From Beverwykella pulmonaria (lineage: Eukaryota; Ascomycota; Dothideomycetes; Pleosporales; Melanommataceae): a stretch of 64,000 nucleotides of DNA. Under the pieces are notes generated by a model. That model saw nothing but the letters and a program-made list of their open reading frames with translations. It searched no databases and was not told where the DNA came from. The stretch lies in NCBI GenBank assembly GCA_001599595.1, contig BCHH01000002.1, positions 2,431,451 to 2,495,450 of the forward strand, given 5' to 3'. Positions 31,856 through 43,510 of this stretch are shown here, one piece after another (position 1 is the stretch's first letter; every line of letters begins with the position of its first letter). The position numbers and the translations under genes were made by a program.

Positions 31856-33201
31856 CTACTCAGCTTCGGCCGTGACCTTCTTCTTCCTGCCGCTGTGAGT
31901 CGTTAGCTTCGCCAAGTGGTAACATGTAGAGAAAATGAGGACGTACCGCTTCTGCGGAGCTGGCTTCTCGTCATCGGTAGCAGACGACTTCTTCCTCCCA
32001 CGCTTTGCTTTCGGAGCCTCGACCTCAGCTTCCGAGCCGCCGCCAGCTTCATGATCCATAGCATTCTCATCATAAGCAACGGACTTTGCAGTAGTCCTCT
32101 TGGCTCTCACTTGCGTTGGCTTCGAATCCTCCTTCTTGGCTGCGGCCTTTTTGCCCTTCGTCTTCTTTGGTTTGGGCTCCTCCTCTCCGGCTTCATCTTC
32201 GTCTTCAGCCTCCGCATCCTCCTGCTTGGCTGCGGCCTTTTTGCCCTTCGCCTTCTTTGGATTGGGCTCCTCCTCTCCGGCTTGATCCTCCTCTTCAGCC
32301 TCCGCATCCTCTTGCTTGGCTGCGGCCTTCTTGCTCTTCCCCTTTGCTTTCGTCGGCTTGGGCTCATCTTCAACGTCCCCATCTTCAGCCTTGATTGGAT
32401 CAGTGTCGTCGGCCTCGTCCTTGGCCGCGGCCTTCTTACCCCTGCCCCTGGCTTTCTTCGGAGCAGGAGCATCCTCGCCATCCTCATCTTTGACAGCACG
32501 TCCTCGCTTTGCCTTAGGCTTCGGTGTCGCTTCGCCTTCGTCACCATCCTGTGACTATTAGCAATGACAGGAGACGCGATCCGCCGTACACACCTGGTCG
32601 GCCTTCTTTCCACGCTTCTTCTTGGGAGTCTGCGCCTTCGCACGGAACCCCTTCTTGCCCGGGCGATTCACTTCGACATCCTGCTACGATTTAGAGAATA
32701 CGAAGACACGTGAATCATGTAAAAACGTACACCTTTCCAATCTTCATCAGGAACATGTCCGTTCTCAAGAGCAAACTTGACCTTCTCCTGAGCGTCCGAC
32801 GGAAGCTCGTCGTAGCCATCGACCATGTCAGTGTCTCCACCACAAGCTTCGATCAGGTTCTCAACCTGGATCGGCGTAACACATCCCCTGGGCGGGTCAG
32901 CATTTCGGTAGGAACGGTTGCGGCCAAGGAGGCATGGCTTACCAGTGCTTGTACGTCCATGATGTATGTTCCTCGATGGTGACTTGAGTGGCAAAGCGAA
33001 TCTCGCCTTTGTCAATTTTGACGTTGTTGTCCTTGCACTCCTTATTTTTGCAACCAGCGCGGCGATTCGGGGATATCTCTTTACGAACACGTGAGATCGG
33101 GGTCAAAGAGTGTGTTCTTGGGACGAAAGGCCAGTTGCGATGCCAAGCTGTTGGGAAATTGAAAACTGGGCTTAAATCTTACCAATGCGGTATACACCCA
33201 T
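31856..33201 (-). CDS. PARP-type zinc-finger nuclear protein with basic/acidic repeats
   Basis: Exons 33201-33183, 33078-32943, 32887-32731, 32680-32594, 32548-31947 and 31892-31856 give 345 residues. Introns are 104, 55, 50, 45 and 54 nt, and all phases fit. Residues about 1-90 form a PARP-type zinc finger: MGVYRIEISPNRRAGC, a second Cys in KNKEC, KGEIRFATQV, then HWGC with His and the last Cys. These fingers bind nicked DNA. VENLIEACGGD and a nuclear, highly charged tail follow, with three 30-residue repeats (KGKKAAAKQEDAEAEDEDEA type, 32135-32404) and other AT-hook-like RGRGKK/KRGRKK motifs. No catalytic PARP domain is present. The likely role is DNA-break or chromatin binding. Confidence 0.85.
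32135..32404. repeat. 90-bp in-gene tandem repeat
   Basis: Three units starting near 32135, 32225 and 32315, each beginning TTGGCTGCGGCCTT on the plus strand. The first two are nearly identical and the third is diverged. They encode 30-residue Lys/Ala then Glu/Asp blocks of the PARP-finger protein, and copy number may vary between strains. Confidence 0.8.
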
Positions 33202-33632
33202 ATTGCGAAATGTGTATTCAGATTCGACTGTTGATGGCTGCGGCGTCGACTTCAATAAGAGGTGTCAGAGCATTCTCTGTCGATGCTTTGAAGTTGAAAA
33301 GGGAAACATACAGTCGTAGAAGCAGACTCAGGTTACGTACGGCAGATCAGCGCGCGTAGACGGCAGGCGATTGACCTGTGCGCGTCGTGTGTGAAGTTGC
33401 AGGTGGTGTGAGGTGGTGGGGAGGAACGACGGGGAGGTAAATAACGGGGGCAGCAAACAGCTCCCGGGAGCTTGGGCCTCACGTACTGGTACGGGATGGC
33501 GCGAATCCCTGCAAGCCGAACGTCATGGATGCGAAAAAAAAGTGAACGCGGGCAGATCTCAGACTCCCCTCAGGCCTCGATTCTCGATTCTCCATCCACC
33601 ACCACCACCCGCCTTCTAACTGTAAGGCTTCC
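33202..33632. other. Shared promoter region
   Basis: Divergent promoters of the PARP-finger gene and the mitochondrial protein gene. No other feature seen. Confidence 0.5.
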
Positions 33633-36623
33633 ATGTGCGCTGCACACGCATGCCTCCGCACCGCCCTGACCCAGGCTTTCCGCGCGCCCAGCTGCACAGT
33701 TGCCGTGTTCCTCGTGCCTGCGCTCGCCCGCCATTCTCGTCGCGCCTTCTCCTCCAGCACCACTCGCCCGCCGACACAATCGCATCCAGCCTCTCGGCCG
33801 CCTGCAGAGGAGGCCCTCGCCGCTGTATACCCGTCCAAGCCCTCTAAAGCTCCTCTTCCACGCCGCATCCGCCTCCCCGCCGTCCGCAGCGACATCCAGC
33901 CATGGCTCGCCGCCATCGATCCCTTCCTCCTGCCGCATCTGCGCCAGCGCCCACTCGATGATATCCATGTACCCGAGCCCGCGACCCCGTTCGACTTTGC
34001 GTCTTTTCTCTGTGCTGCCCAGGATGCCTCGCACGACATACTCAGCCATCTGGGTCTCGCAGAGGGACGATGGGATGCCGTCGTCTGGATAGTGAGGAAG
34101 ATTGTTGAGGGAGGCTCACAGTCGCTCGAGTCCCCCATGCCAGTTGAGCCGTTTGCAAATATCATGTGGCCTGAGCGCGAGTTCCGCACCCTCCACGACC
34201 TCACCAACAGCCCTCTGGTGACGGCCCGAGTCCGACCGTCGCGACCTCTCAAGCATAGCCTGGACCACCTGACAGCTGCTCCTGATACCATTGATCTTGA
34301 ACCTACTATCCGGAAGCGTGCCCTTGGGCAGGTGTGGCGGGGCTTGGGCACTATGATTCTGGCCGCAGTGGAGAAAGAGAACGGAGAGCAATCCCAGGTG
34401 ATGCTGCATGTTTTGGACATAATTGCACATCTCCACCACGTGGACTTGATCCCACAGTCGGTATATCAGCACCGGCCTGAGCATGACGATTTCGCGCTGC
34501 AGCAGCCCCCGACCCTCCACCTCCTCTCTTCCAAGATCCTTACCGCCCTTTCGGATGCGTCGTGGAAAGCCCACGAAGCTTCGGTTGTAGCTGCGAAGAA
34601 AAGAGAGAATGCAGCGTACTACTTGAGTCACGAGATTCCAGGATCACGCTATAAGATACATGTCACAGAAGTTGCGCCTGAGCTGTGGCTGGAGCTCGTT
34701 CTTTGGGCATGCCTCCACGGGGGGTGGGTATTGGATGGAACCGCGATTCTGGAGCAAATCCCATCCTACCAGGGGAACCGTCGGTGGAGTCTGATCAGTT
34801 GGCATGAACTCCTCCAGGCCAAGGAGCTGGACACTCGGACTGCGTCACAAGGATGGCGTCTTTTCAATAGGAGAGATCACACTGCAGAGAATTCCCAAGA
34901 ACGTTCACGTACACAGAAATCAATCAGCAGCGAGATTGTCGCGGCGTACATCGATGGCCTTGTCAGTCTCATGCGCGTGGGCGTTGGCACGCGTGGGGTA
35001 GACCCAGAGGACCTGGTCCATCATATCAAACAGCTGAAGCATTTGTTAGACCGAGACGCCCTGAGTTTGGGAACAGCTACGTGGGATTCTATTTTGATAC
35101 GTCTGCTGGAATCTGGAGGCGTCGTACCAGAAAAGCGCCCGGAGTTCTTGCTGACCGTCATGGACTTGGCTTCAGGATTTGGTGCTGAAGTCGGCTCTGT
35201 CAATGCCTCTTCTCAAAAGCTGGAGATGAACTCGGAACCTCGATATCTCTTCGAGCCTTCTACTGTCCCCATTAACTTACTTCACCGGACGATACGATCG
35301 TTTGTCAAAAATGGGGACGTCTCGGGCGCCATGACAACGTTGTCGCTATTGCAACAATACACCGACAGTAACAAGCAGAAATCACTTGAGCAATTCTTTG
35401 AGGCATTGAAACACGTCACACTGCGCCAGGACCAACCGTTTTCGAGTGGGCTCCCTCCTATCGACTTTCCAGCTTTTGACATCCAGCTTCCCGTACCGCT
35501 ACTTGCCAAACTCCTGGATCTCATCACGGATGCGAAGTTGTTTGACCTTGGGCGATGGCTCCTCCTTGCGAAGGACTTGGACGGCCCCCTGATCAAGCCC
35601 GAGTCCTATGACCATCGGGCCATGGCTGCTTCTATTATTCGTTTTGGTACTATGGCGGGCGAGAACGAGTTGGTTCTCAAGATTGTGAAGAGGACAGGAA
35701 AGTGGAACAGCAAAGCTCAAGCGCAGCAAATGCCTCCTGAAATTTTGACTGCACTGTTCAGCAGTCAAGTAAAGCTTCACCGCTGGGACGCTGTCAAAGG
35801 CATGCAGAGTTATGTGCTAGAGAATCCTGGTTATAGGCCCCGTTCCGAGGTCCTGGCCAGTTTTACCGCAGAATTGCTACGCGTCTCAAGCGAACCGACC
35901 GACAGCAACGACTCTCAGAAAGTAGAGGCACGCAAGGCCTTCACAGGCTTTCTATTTGCGTGGGAAGAGCTGATCTTGACTACTCTGCGGAACGAGCTCT
36001 ACTGCGTTCTCGCCATCATGTCTACAGTCCATGAGGAGTGGAAAGAGTTCTGCTCCCAGTTCTTGGCATTCTCTTCGCGCCAGGTGATCAAGCTTTCCAC
36101 AGATGACTTCAACCAGGTACTCGGAGGAGTGCTTGGTGGGTTTGGTAGCTCGAAGGGCAAGGAGATTGTTGATGCGTGGTGCTACAAGCCGCCAAAGACA
36201 TTCGAGCCGTACCGGGCTCCCGGAGGGTTACCTACGATGCCCCAATTCTACGAAGGAAAGGCAGAAGAATACGAGAGCCGACCGGAGGACATTGTCATCA
36301 CGCAGTCTTCGGGTTCACAGCTCATTTTGCAGGGACGAGTGTACCCGAACCGACAAACGATATGGGCAATCCTGCGCGAAGTGCAGCTAGAGGAGGACCG
36401 AATGAGGGAAGAGGGCGAGCAAATCACTGTCGAAAAGCGAGCCGAAGTACGTGAGACGCTGAAGTGGGCGGCTCGACTGCTCTACTATCTGGGCTTCGAC
36501 TACGAAGACATCATCCGTGACTTGGGCAGTCTTGCAGAGCTTGCCGAGCTTGCGGCTCCGGCAGTGTCTCGAGATGTCGGGCTCCCTGAAAGCATGCAGG
36601 GGCTCGGCGAGGTACATACATAG
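33633..36623 (+). CDS. Large mitochondrial protein, probable complex I intermediate-associated protein (CIA84-like)
   Basis: A 996-residue intronless protein. The N-terminus (ALARHSRRAFSSSTTR) is a typical cleavable mitochondrial presequence with Arg and Ser and no acids. The rest is mainly helical with PPR/TPR-like helix pairs (PINLLHRTIRSFVKNGDVS, AMAASIIRFGTMAGENELV, EILTALFSSQVKLHRWDAV). The C-terminal part has FEPYRAPGGLPTMPQFYEG, GRVYPNRQTIWAILREVQ and LLYYLGFDYEDIIRDL. The layout fits CIA84, an assembly factor for the membrane arm of complex I in filamentous fungi, although 996 residues is longer than I would expect. Another mitochondrial PPR-type protein is possible. Confidence 0.6.
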   Translation: MCAAHACLRTALTQAFRAPSCTVAVFLVPALARHSRRAFSSSTTRPPTQSHPASRPPAEEALAAVYPSKPSKAPLPRRIRLPAVRSDIQPWLAAIDPFLLPHLRQRPLDDIHVPEPATPFDFASFLCAAQDASHDILSHLGLAEGRWDAVVWIVRKIVEGGSQSLESPMPVEPFANIMWPEREFRTLHDLTNSPLVTARVRPSRPLKHSLDHLTAAPDTIDLEPTIRKRALGQVWRGLGTMILAAVEKENGEQSQVMLHVLDIIAHLHHVDLIPQSVYQHRPEHDDFALQQPPTLHLLSSKILTALSDASWKAHEASVVAAKKRENAAYYLSHEIPGSRYKIHVTEVAPELWLELVLWACLHGGWVLDGTAILEQIPSYQGNRRWSLISWHELLQAKELDTRTASQGWRLFNRRDHTAENSQERSRTQKSISSEIVAAYIDGLVSLMRVGVGTRGVDPEDLVHHIKQLKHLLDRDALSLGTATWDSILIRLLESGGVVPEKRPEFLLTVMDLASGFGAEVGSVNASSQKLEMNSEPRYLFEPSTVPINLLHRTIRSFVKNGDVSGAMTTLSLLQQYTDSNKQKSLEQFFEALKHVTLRQDQPFSSGLPPIDFPAFDIQLPVPLLAKLLDLITDAKLFDLGRWLLLAKDLDGPLIKPESYDHRAMAASIIRFGTMAGENELVLKIVKRTGKWNSKAQAQQMPPEILTALFSSQVKLHRWDAVKGMQSYVLENPGYRPRSEVLASFTAELLRVSSEPTDSNDSQKVEARKAFTGFLFAWEELILTTLRNELYCVLAIMSTVHEEWKEFCSQFLAFSSRQVIKLSTDDFNQVLGGVLGGFGSSKGKEIVDAWCYKPPKTFEPYRAPGGLPTMPQFYEGKAEEYESRPEDIVITQSSGSQLILQGRVYPNRQTIWAILREVQLEEDRMREEGEQITVEKRAEVRETLKWAARLLYYLGFDYEDIIRDLGSLAELAELAAPAVSRDVGLPESMQGLGEVHT

Positions 36624-38593
36624 ATACCAGACTCGGTAAGGCATGAGATATTGAATTGAATTTTTTTCCCGAGTGCACACGTGACTGTTAATTTCGAAGT
36701 GCTTCGTGCGGTGACGATCTGCACACCAACTCCACAACTCCACATGGCCCATCTACACCGCATCAACAGCTGTCAGTCAGTTGCCCCAGACCGGTCAATT
36801 TCCAATAAGGTGCAGAAGCGAGTTCAAGGAACGGGGCTTCTCGGCGAAGACGTGAAGGCTTCTGCAGACAGACTTTCCGTCGTTGAATGAGGGCGATCAA
36901 TTGGTCGTCCTCGCAAGTGGATACTTGGGAGGCATTGCCCAATCGGGGCGACTGCGCAGACGACACGTCGAATGATCTCAGCATCGGAGTCCGGTCGCGT
37001 CCAACCAGGCGAGAGTGGGTTGCCTGCGGAGGTAGCACCAACGGTGCTCGCGTGTGGGCAGAGTGTGGCGGGCTAGGCATATGCGGGCAGAAGAGCCTGA
37101 TGCTGTGCTTTGGTACATGGCCGGGATCGTAGAGAAATGAATGTGAAGCACGCGTTCAACGACTGTTGCAGGAAACGCTCAAGTTGAAGATGCAGACAGA
37201 CAGTCGACACGAAGTCCGGCAGCGGCTCGCATTATGTATCGAACACGCGCCCACGATGGCGGCCCGCCGTTTGGGGCGTACAGTGGTGCTGGTGTCACTG
37301 TGCCCGCTGCCATTTCGAGCGCGGCTGCATGTGAACCGCTCACCGCTTTTTTGCAGACGTCGAAACTGGCGCCTCAAGCGTATCGATAGAGGGGCAATGG
37401 CGACGTAACGGCAGGCAGGGTCTGCCGATCCGCAGCTCGATGCGCAAGTGGACACGTTAGCTGTTTTCTTGGGCTGCCGGACGAGAATTATTGAGGCGGG
37501 CGGCAATGGTCGTGTGCAGAGCAGAGATGGTGATGTTCAAGCGTTGATGACGGGGCTGCGCGAATCTGACATGCAAGCGGCAGCCATGCGATGAAGCACT
37601 CTATGCAGGCTCGAGCATGCGGCAAGGATTGATCAATTGATGCCAGGCTGGTGTTTTACTTGGCGCCAGTTGGCCAGTTGGGCAAGGTCGTGTTGCTCCT
37701 TTGGGTGCGTAGAATCACCAGTTGCGGGCACCAAGTGTTTTGTAAAAGTTTAGTTTGGGTGGGGAACTTTTTTTTCTCCAGCACAACAGGGTTTGCGGTC
37801 TGCCCTTCGAGTTGAGAGGGAGCGCAACTGCGCACGCGCTCACCGCAGGCTGCCCTCTGTACGATTCCTCTGTTGAAATATCAAGGCAAACAAGTTTCTT
37901 GTATAGCTCCTGAAAATGCTCCGCGTTCTTCGCATGTGTGAAGCTGCTCGGCTCAACACCCAATGGCCTTCGGTATGGATGGATGAAGATGACTCCCCGG
38001 TCGGACTCACCCCTGCTAGCGTCCCGCTATCGACAAAATATCCTCTCCCTCAGCGTCCCTCCGTCGCCTTCCTTCTTCCCCCCCCTCAACCCATCCAGAC
38101 GCCAAAGTCCCACAGAATATATCTCAATACACCCTACACCATCAACATTCAACCCTTTCTTCGTCGAGACAATGCCGCAGGCTATCGCTGAGCTCTGAAT
38201 CCCCTCTGGGAGACCCGCAATCTCTGTGCGGTCTCCCAGCCGGCCAGCTCACGAGAATTTCAACCTCAACGACGACACAATCTTCCCGATTGCGGATAGC
38301 ACACCTGCTCGCCCGCACTCCAGCAATTGATCACTCGTCCGGCCTGCCCTGCCAAGAAACAGCATTGTCAGTTCGCCCGGCTCAACCTGCAGAACATCGA
38401 CGAACCCCCCAAGGCTCGACATAGTTATAGAGCCTTCCCTCGAGTACACCACACATCTAGTCACCAAACGCTGTTTTTTCCTTTCGCTCCTTCCGCCGTG
38501 CTCTCGAGTCTCCGCCTCGCCTCGTACAGTTCCTCATCCACCCACATCAATTCCAGCAACTCGACATTACCTCCATCACACGCTCAGAATACC
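36624..38593. other. Intergenic and 5' leader
   Basis: No gene supported. The last 270 bp before 38594 are open in frame with the downstream gene but have weak coding character and pyrimidine-rich stretches, so they are treated as leader. Confidence 0.45.
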
Positions 38594-40998
38594 ATGGCGA
38601 ATCTCGCATTCCCTCGAACCACCGCGGCTGACCTTGGTGGCAAGCACCCGCAACACCACAAGCTCGTATACGATATCCCCAACCAACTCCACAATAGCGA
38701 CCAACGCCCGTCCTCCTCGGACGACACTGCGCCCAGAAGCGCCAATCACGCCGGGGGACGAGGCCGCGGGCTCTCCACGAGCGAAGAGGTCATGGACGAC
38801 AATGACGACGACGAAGACAGTAGTGCTGATCAGGACGGTGATCAAGAAGACGAAGACGACGACCCAGACGTGCTAGCCCCGTCTCACGGTCTTGGCAAAG
38901 GTAAAGGAAGACGCCCGGCCATCCGCATCGAACCAACTGGCGTAGATGTGCCCCCACAAGACGAACAAGATGAGGAAGAGACGGCATCCCGTGAGACGGG
39001 GCCGACCTACAGCACTCACCTAGTGAACCAACTACTAAACCCACGTGACAAAAAACGCACCTTCAGCAATGTCTCCAACACCTCGGTGCTGTTTGGAGAG
39101 CACGATGTTGAGGAACGAGAATTTCCTCGAACGAAAGTGCCGCGAAAGCTCAGCAACAACGGAGGCAGGCCATTGTTAGCGTACAAGAAAGACGCTAGTG
39201 GTTACGAGAACGCCGTTGAGAGCGATGACGAAGAGAAGTCAATTGACATCGATGATGAAGATTACAGCGGCGTAGCCCTAATCAGTGATGATGATGACTC
39301 TGACATGGAGCATGTGGAGCAGCAAGAGGAACACTTCATCGTGAGCGACGAGCAGCAGCGCACGAATGCCCTGTTCGAAGAATTCTTCGATGCTCGACGG
39401 CTCAGTCTTGATAGTCATGCCAGTGACAACATCTTTGATGTTACCGCTCCACTGGATGACGGCTTCTTGGCGAGTGTCACCATTCCGGATGTCGGGTTTG
39501 GCCATTTTTTCGAACCCCAGGCTCTCCCCACGTCTCCCGATGTGAACGCCAAGAGGAAGTACTCGGATAGTTCTACCAAGCGCGTTCGTTTCGATGACGA
39601 CATACAAGTATCAAGCAGTTCAAGCTCGTCATCGTCGGAGCTCGATAGCACCCTATTTCCAGATATCTTCATCGATGCAGACAAGCTTCCTCCAAACCTT
39701 TATCAGTTGCTTCAAAATGACGATGACAGTGATAACGAGGACTTCCCGTCTCCTGGGTCAGACCGTTCTTACTGGGATGTTGGTCAGGACGAGTCTCGAA
39801 TTATCAAACCTCAATATACTACCGAATTTGACGAGTCGTCCGACGCAGGTTCCAGTGGCTATGAAAGTATGATTGTATCCTACTTGTGCTCTAACGTGAT
39901 CGCTGACCACATTATTCAGCTGACATGGGTGATACTACTGACGAATATGAATCTGACTTTGGGGACCCCGCACCTCCACAAACACCTCTTCAGAAATCGG
40001 TGCTGCGTCGTCCGTCTTCGGCGCCCGGTTCGAAGGCTTCGAGCCCAAAGCCGTTCCAGCGAGCCTCGAGACCTACGCCAACCGGCCGCACCATCATTCC
40101 TCCTCTTCGTGGTATCTTCATTCACGAGGAGAGTAGCAAAGCGATCGCTGTTACGAACAGGGCCACTAAAACGCTTACCTTCTACCGCCCGCGAGCTTCA
40201 ACATCCCCTTGGAACTCGCTTCCTGCTACGTATAGCAGCGCGACCAGCACTGCCGATAATAGTCCACGTACCTCTCTCCAACAGTTCAACCTTTCCGACA
40301 GTGAATTGACCAACGAGGTGTTCAACAACGGATTCTCCACCGACATCATGCTCACGGGAATTTTCGGCTCGGCGCCTGCTAACAACTTCCTCTTTGGAGG
40401 GGATAGTATTGGGCCTCCGGAGGCGTTCTATCCATTCATCAGTATTGGAGACAATGGCAATATCATAACAGATGAGATTGATGACGACTTTGACGATGAT
40501 GAAGACTACGAGGACGATGTTAACATTGCCGACTTTATGGATTTTGGCTCCGATATGGACGCGACTGACGCGGAACAAGGAGACGATATGGACGTCCCCG
40601 CAACTCCAGCAACATCAATGGTCGCACTCAATGGTTCCACTCCCGCTCGCCCAACACCGATGGCAGAGACACCTGTCAATCGGAAACGAAATGCTTCTGA
40701 TGCCATGCTCGAACACTTTGATCGAGGGGTCGTCACTGCCTTCCGGAACAATCAGAATCGACATCGTGACATCGCCTGTCTTCCTCACGACCCCGACCTC
40801 CGAGCCTCTGTCTCCCGTCCAATCCGATCCGGTCGATCAGCCGAAGCCCTCATCTCTCCGCTTCGGAAGCGAGGGACCATGCCAAAGAAAAAGCTTCGCA
40901 GCTCTCCCTTCGCGGGCGTTACCAAAGCCACTTCCAGACTTCAGAGCTCGGTCATAAACTCCCGACGTGGCCCTCCTCGCATGGGCACTTTTTCCTAG
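38594..40998 (+). CDS. Conserved-looking acidic nuclear protein of unknown function
   Basis: Exons 38594-39866 and 39920-40998 (53-nt GTATGA...TTCAG intron, GCTGACC branch site) give 783 residues. The ATG at 38594 (ACCATGG) has the best context. The protein has several long Asp/Glu runs (EEVMDDNDDDEDSS, KSIDIDDEDYSG, DDDFDDDEDYEDD), a Ser run, basic patches (KRKYSDSSTKRVRF, RKRGTMPKKKLRSSPF), and a more ordered middle part (RGIFIHEESSKAIAVTNR, KTLTFYRPRAS). No enzyme motif is present. The composition suggests a nuclear regulatory or chromatin protein. I do not recognise the family. Confidence 0.75.
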
Positions 40999-42040
40999 GT
41001 GATGAGTGCATCCTATCGCACCTGGTTATCATTATGTTCAACATTAACGTCTAGTTACCATTTTAGACCAAGAAGAGGAGTTGTCGAGGAGTAGAGATGA
41101 TCTGCGGGAGAACATAGTTGGAATCGCCCGGGAAGATTCCAAAACGACGTAACGGAGACTCACGGCCTTTTCCTTTCCATGCTACCCTAGCGACACATTT
41201 GATTATGCGCTTACACGGCCATCAAAAGTCTTATTGGCTCTTCATTCTTTCCATGCTCAGCAGAAGTCGAATCAAATTGCATGGAGTCGGAACATGTCTA
41301 CACGGCGTTGCTCCCTCATCCTTGATAACTTCTTGCAGCCTTCATTCTCTTATGTTTTCCTTCGTTTCCTTTCGTTTTCATGTCGTTGAGCTGCTTCTCT
41401 TTCCCCACCATGGCCTGGGCTTCCTCCTTCTAGGGAATCAAAGGTTTTTGGGATGATACCACGTGCTTTCATGGAAGTGGCGAATCTTCGCGGCGATCCG
41501 GTCGAGTTGATACTCGGAGTTTGGTTTCGTGGCTTAGCGGGCTGTGTGGAATTGGGCGCGGCTTGCGGGGCTACATGTGGCAGATCGTCTGTTTGCTTGT
41601 TGGGGAATGGAATTTTGCGCCGGACATCTATCACGGTGGTGTGTAGGAGTATTTAGCTTTGACGATTGTGTTTTTATAAAGCAAATAAAATTCTTAATTA
41701 CATGTTATTTCTTGGGTTGTGGTGATGATTGGGTGAAAGAAAGGGTTTTCATTGGTGATGAGAGCTCACATCTGACTCCGCTATTTGATATCGAATCACA
41801 ATGCCCCTGCAGTTTCCAGCATTGTCTATGGATCCTTGCACTTGTTTCTATCTTATGTTAGTCTCCAGATGCTTGGCGTGGTGTCGAGAAAGAGACAGCG
41901 ATGATCCCTGCGCATTGGTTGTGGTCCAAGCTTCTCAAGCTTAGACAAACACGACGTCACTTCACACATGCCACTCCACTACGAAACTCAACCCAACAAC
42001 ACCATATCTCATCTCTTACGCACTAATATACGCTTTCCAG
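40999..42040. other. Intergenic
   Basis: 3' end of the acidic protein gene and promoter of seipin. Nothing else seen. Confidence 0.45.
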
Positions 42041-43362
42041 ATGGGAGACCCAGATGGCGGCTCCGAAGAAGGTCGGACGATTCTGACACGCGCCAAAGTA
42101 CGCACTCTGCCTTCCGCCATCTTTATTTGACGAATGCTAACACAGACTAGGACATGCTCCTTGCGCCCCTCCGCTTCGCCCTCTCCCCGACCCTCCTACG
42201 AACCTACCTCCGCACTTTCCTCATCCTGATTACATCCACAATCCTCTTCGGCGTCGCCGTCGTTGCGTATACTTCCTTCTACGTCGCGTATATCCCCGTG
42301 CAGGGCATCACTGTGCCTGTGTACTTGCAGTTCGACACGCTTAAACGGATGAATGATGGTGGGTGCGGTGCAAGTTTCCCATTTGGAGTTGCGGAGGTGA
42401 AGAGTTTGGTGGCGAGGCAGAAGTACGATGTCGTCGTGGAGATGGTGGTGCCGAGAAGTAGGGGCAATTTGGAAGCGGGCAATTGGATGGTCGGGGTTGA
42501 GATGAGGGCGCCGGGGCGTGTACATGAGCCAGGAATCAATGGGCTGTTAGGGTGGGATGGGGAGAACGACGAGTCTGCACCCATGGACTCGCAAAGCTCG
42601 AGCACGGTGGAAAAGCCTGTAGTCCTCGCCCGCAGCCGCCGCCCCGCAATCCTCACCTACCGCAGCTTCCCAACCGAAATGTGCTATCGACTGCTCCGTC
42701 TTCCTTTGTACATGCTCGGCTGGCACCACGAAAACGAACGCATCACCATCCCTTTACTCGAATCTGTCGAATTCGAAAAGGGTTGGCGGAACGTTCCCTC
42801 GTCTCTTCGCCTCGATATTCGTAGTCGCACACCGTTGGAGATTTATAGGGTAGTAGTCAAATTTGTGGCGAGGCTGGAGGGGCTAAGGTGGGTCATGTAC
42901 ACGCATCGACTGAGTTCCTTTGTCGTGTTTACAAGTCTATTTTGGGGGGTCGAGATGGGTGTTGTGCTGATGACTTGGGGGTTGTTTACGCTGTTGTTCG
43001 AGGGTCGAAAGACGGAAGATAGAGAGGAAGAGAAGAAGAAGGTGGTCAAATCAGAGCCCGATACGGGCGTTACGACCCCGAAAACAGATCTGGATTCAGC
43101 GCCGTCGACGCCTCGAAGTGATACAAGTCACACGATTGCCACGCTGTCGAGTCAACAGCCTCTACATTACTCGCCTAGCGAGGGTGGGAAGGTCAAGCAT
43201 GAAAGAGGGGATACACCGGGACTGGAGGACATACCCCTGAAAACGGAGGTAGAGGTTGATGGTGAAGATGAGGATGAGGATGCAGATTTCGTACTCGAAG
43301 CGCCAGTGCCGAAGACGGGGATGTTGACAGATTCAGGGATTGACACAACTAGAGTAGTGTAA
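42041..43362 (+). CDS. Seipin (lipid-droplet biogenesis protein)
   Basis: Exons 42041-42097 and 42151-43362 (53-nt GTACGC...ACTAG intron, GCTAAC branch site) give 422 residues. Topology: a short cytosolic N-terminus, TM1 (FLILITSTILFGVAVVAYTSFYV), the conserved luminal domain starting YIPVQGITVPVYLQF and including YDVVVEMVVPRS, GNWMVGVEM, RPAILTYRS, ERITIPLLESVEFEK and a C-terminal TM2 (FVVFTSLFWGVEMGVVLMTW), then an acidic, Ser/Thr-rich cytosolic tail of about 110 residues. Seipin forms ER rings at lipid-droplet contact sites. An insertion of about 30 residues (GENDESAPMDSQSSS) interrupts the luminal domain. Confidence 0.88.
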
Positions 43363-43510
43363 ATATACCCAGGGCTTCCATCACAAGCTGGACTATTCAG
43401 ATCACGAATTGTGAGCCTTGCCTCAACCGCTCGACGATATGATATGTAATTTTAATAAGGAGTCCTGCCAATCATGCCAGAGTAGGTAAATATACGGGTT
43501 TCCGATGTGC

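Noticed and set aside
32107..32643. Arg-rich open frame overlapping the PARP-finger gene
   Set aside because: Alternate-frame shadow of the Lys/Glu repeats; the spliced gene explains the region.
33479..34420. 313-codon open frame on the minus strand
   Set aside because: It is the antisense shadow of the GC-rich 5' part of the mitochondrial protein gene and has no domain features.
38327..38593. N-terminal extension of the acidic nuclear protein
   Set aside because: The ATG at 38594 has a much better context, and the extension has weak, low-complexity coding character typical of a leader.
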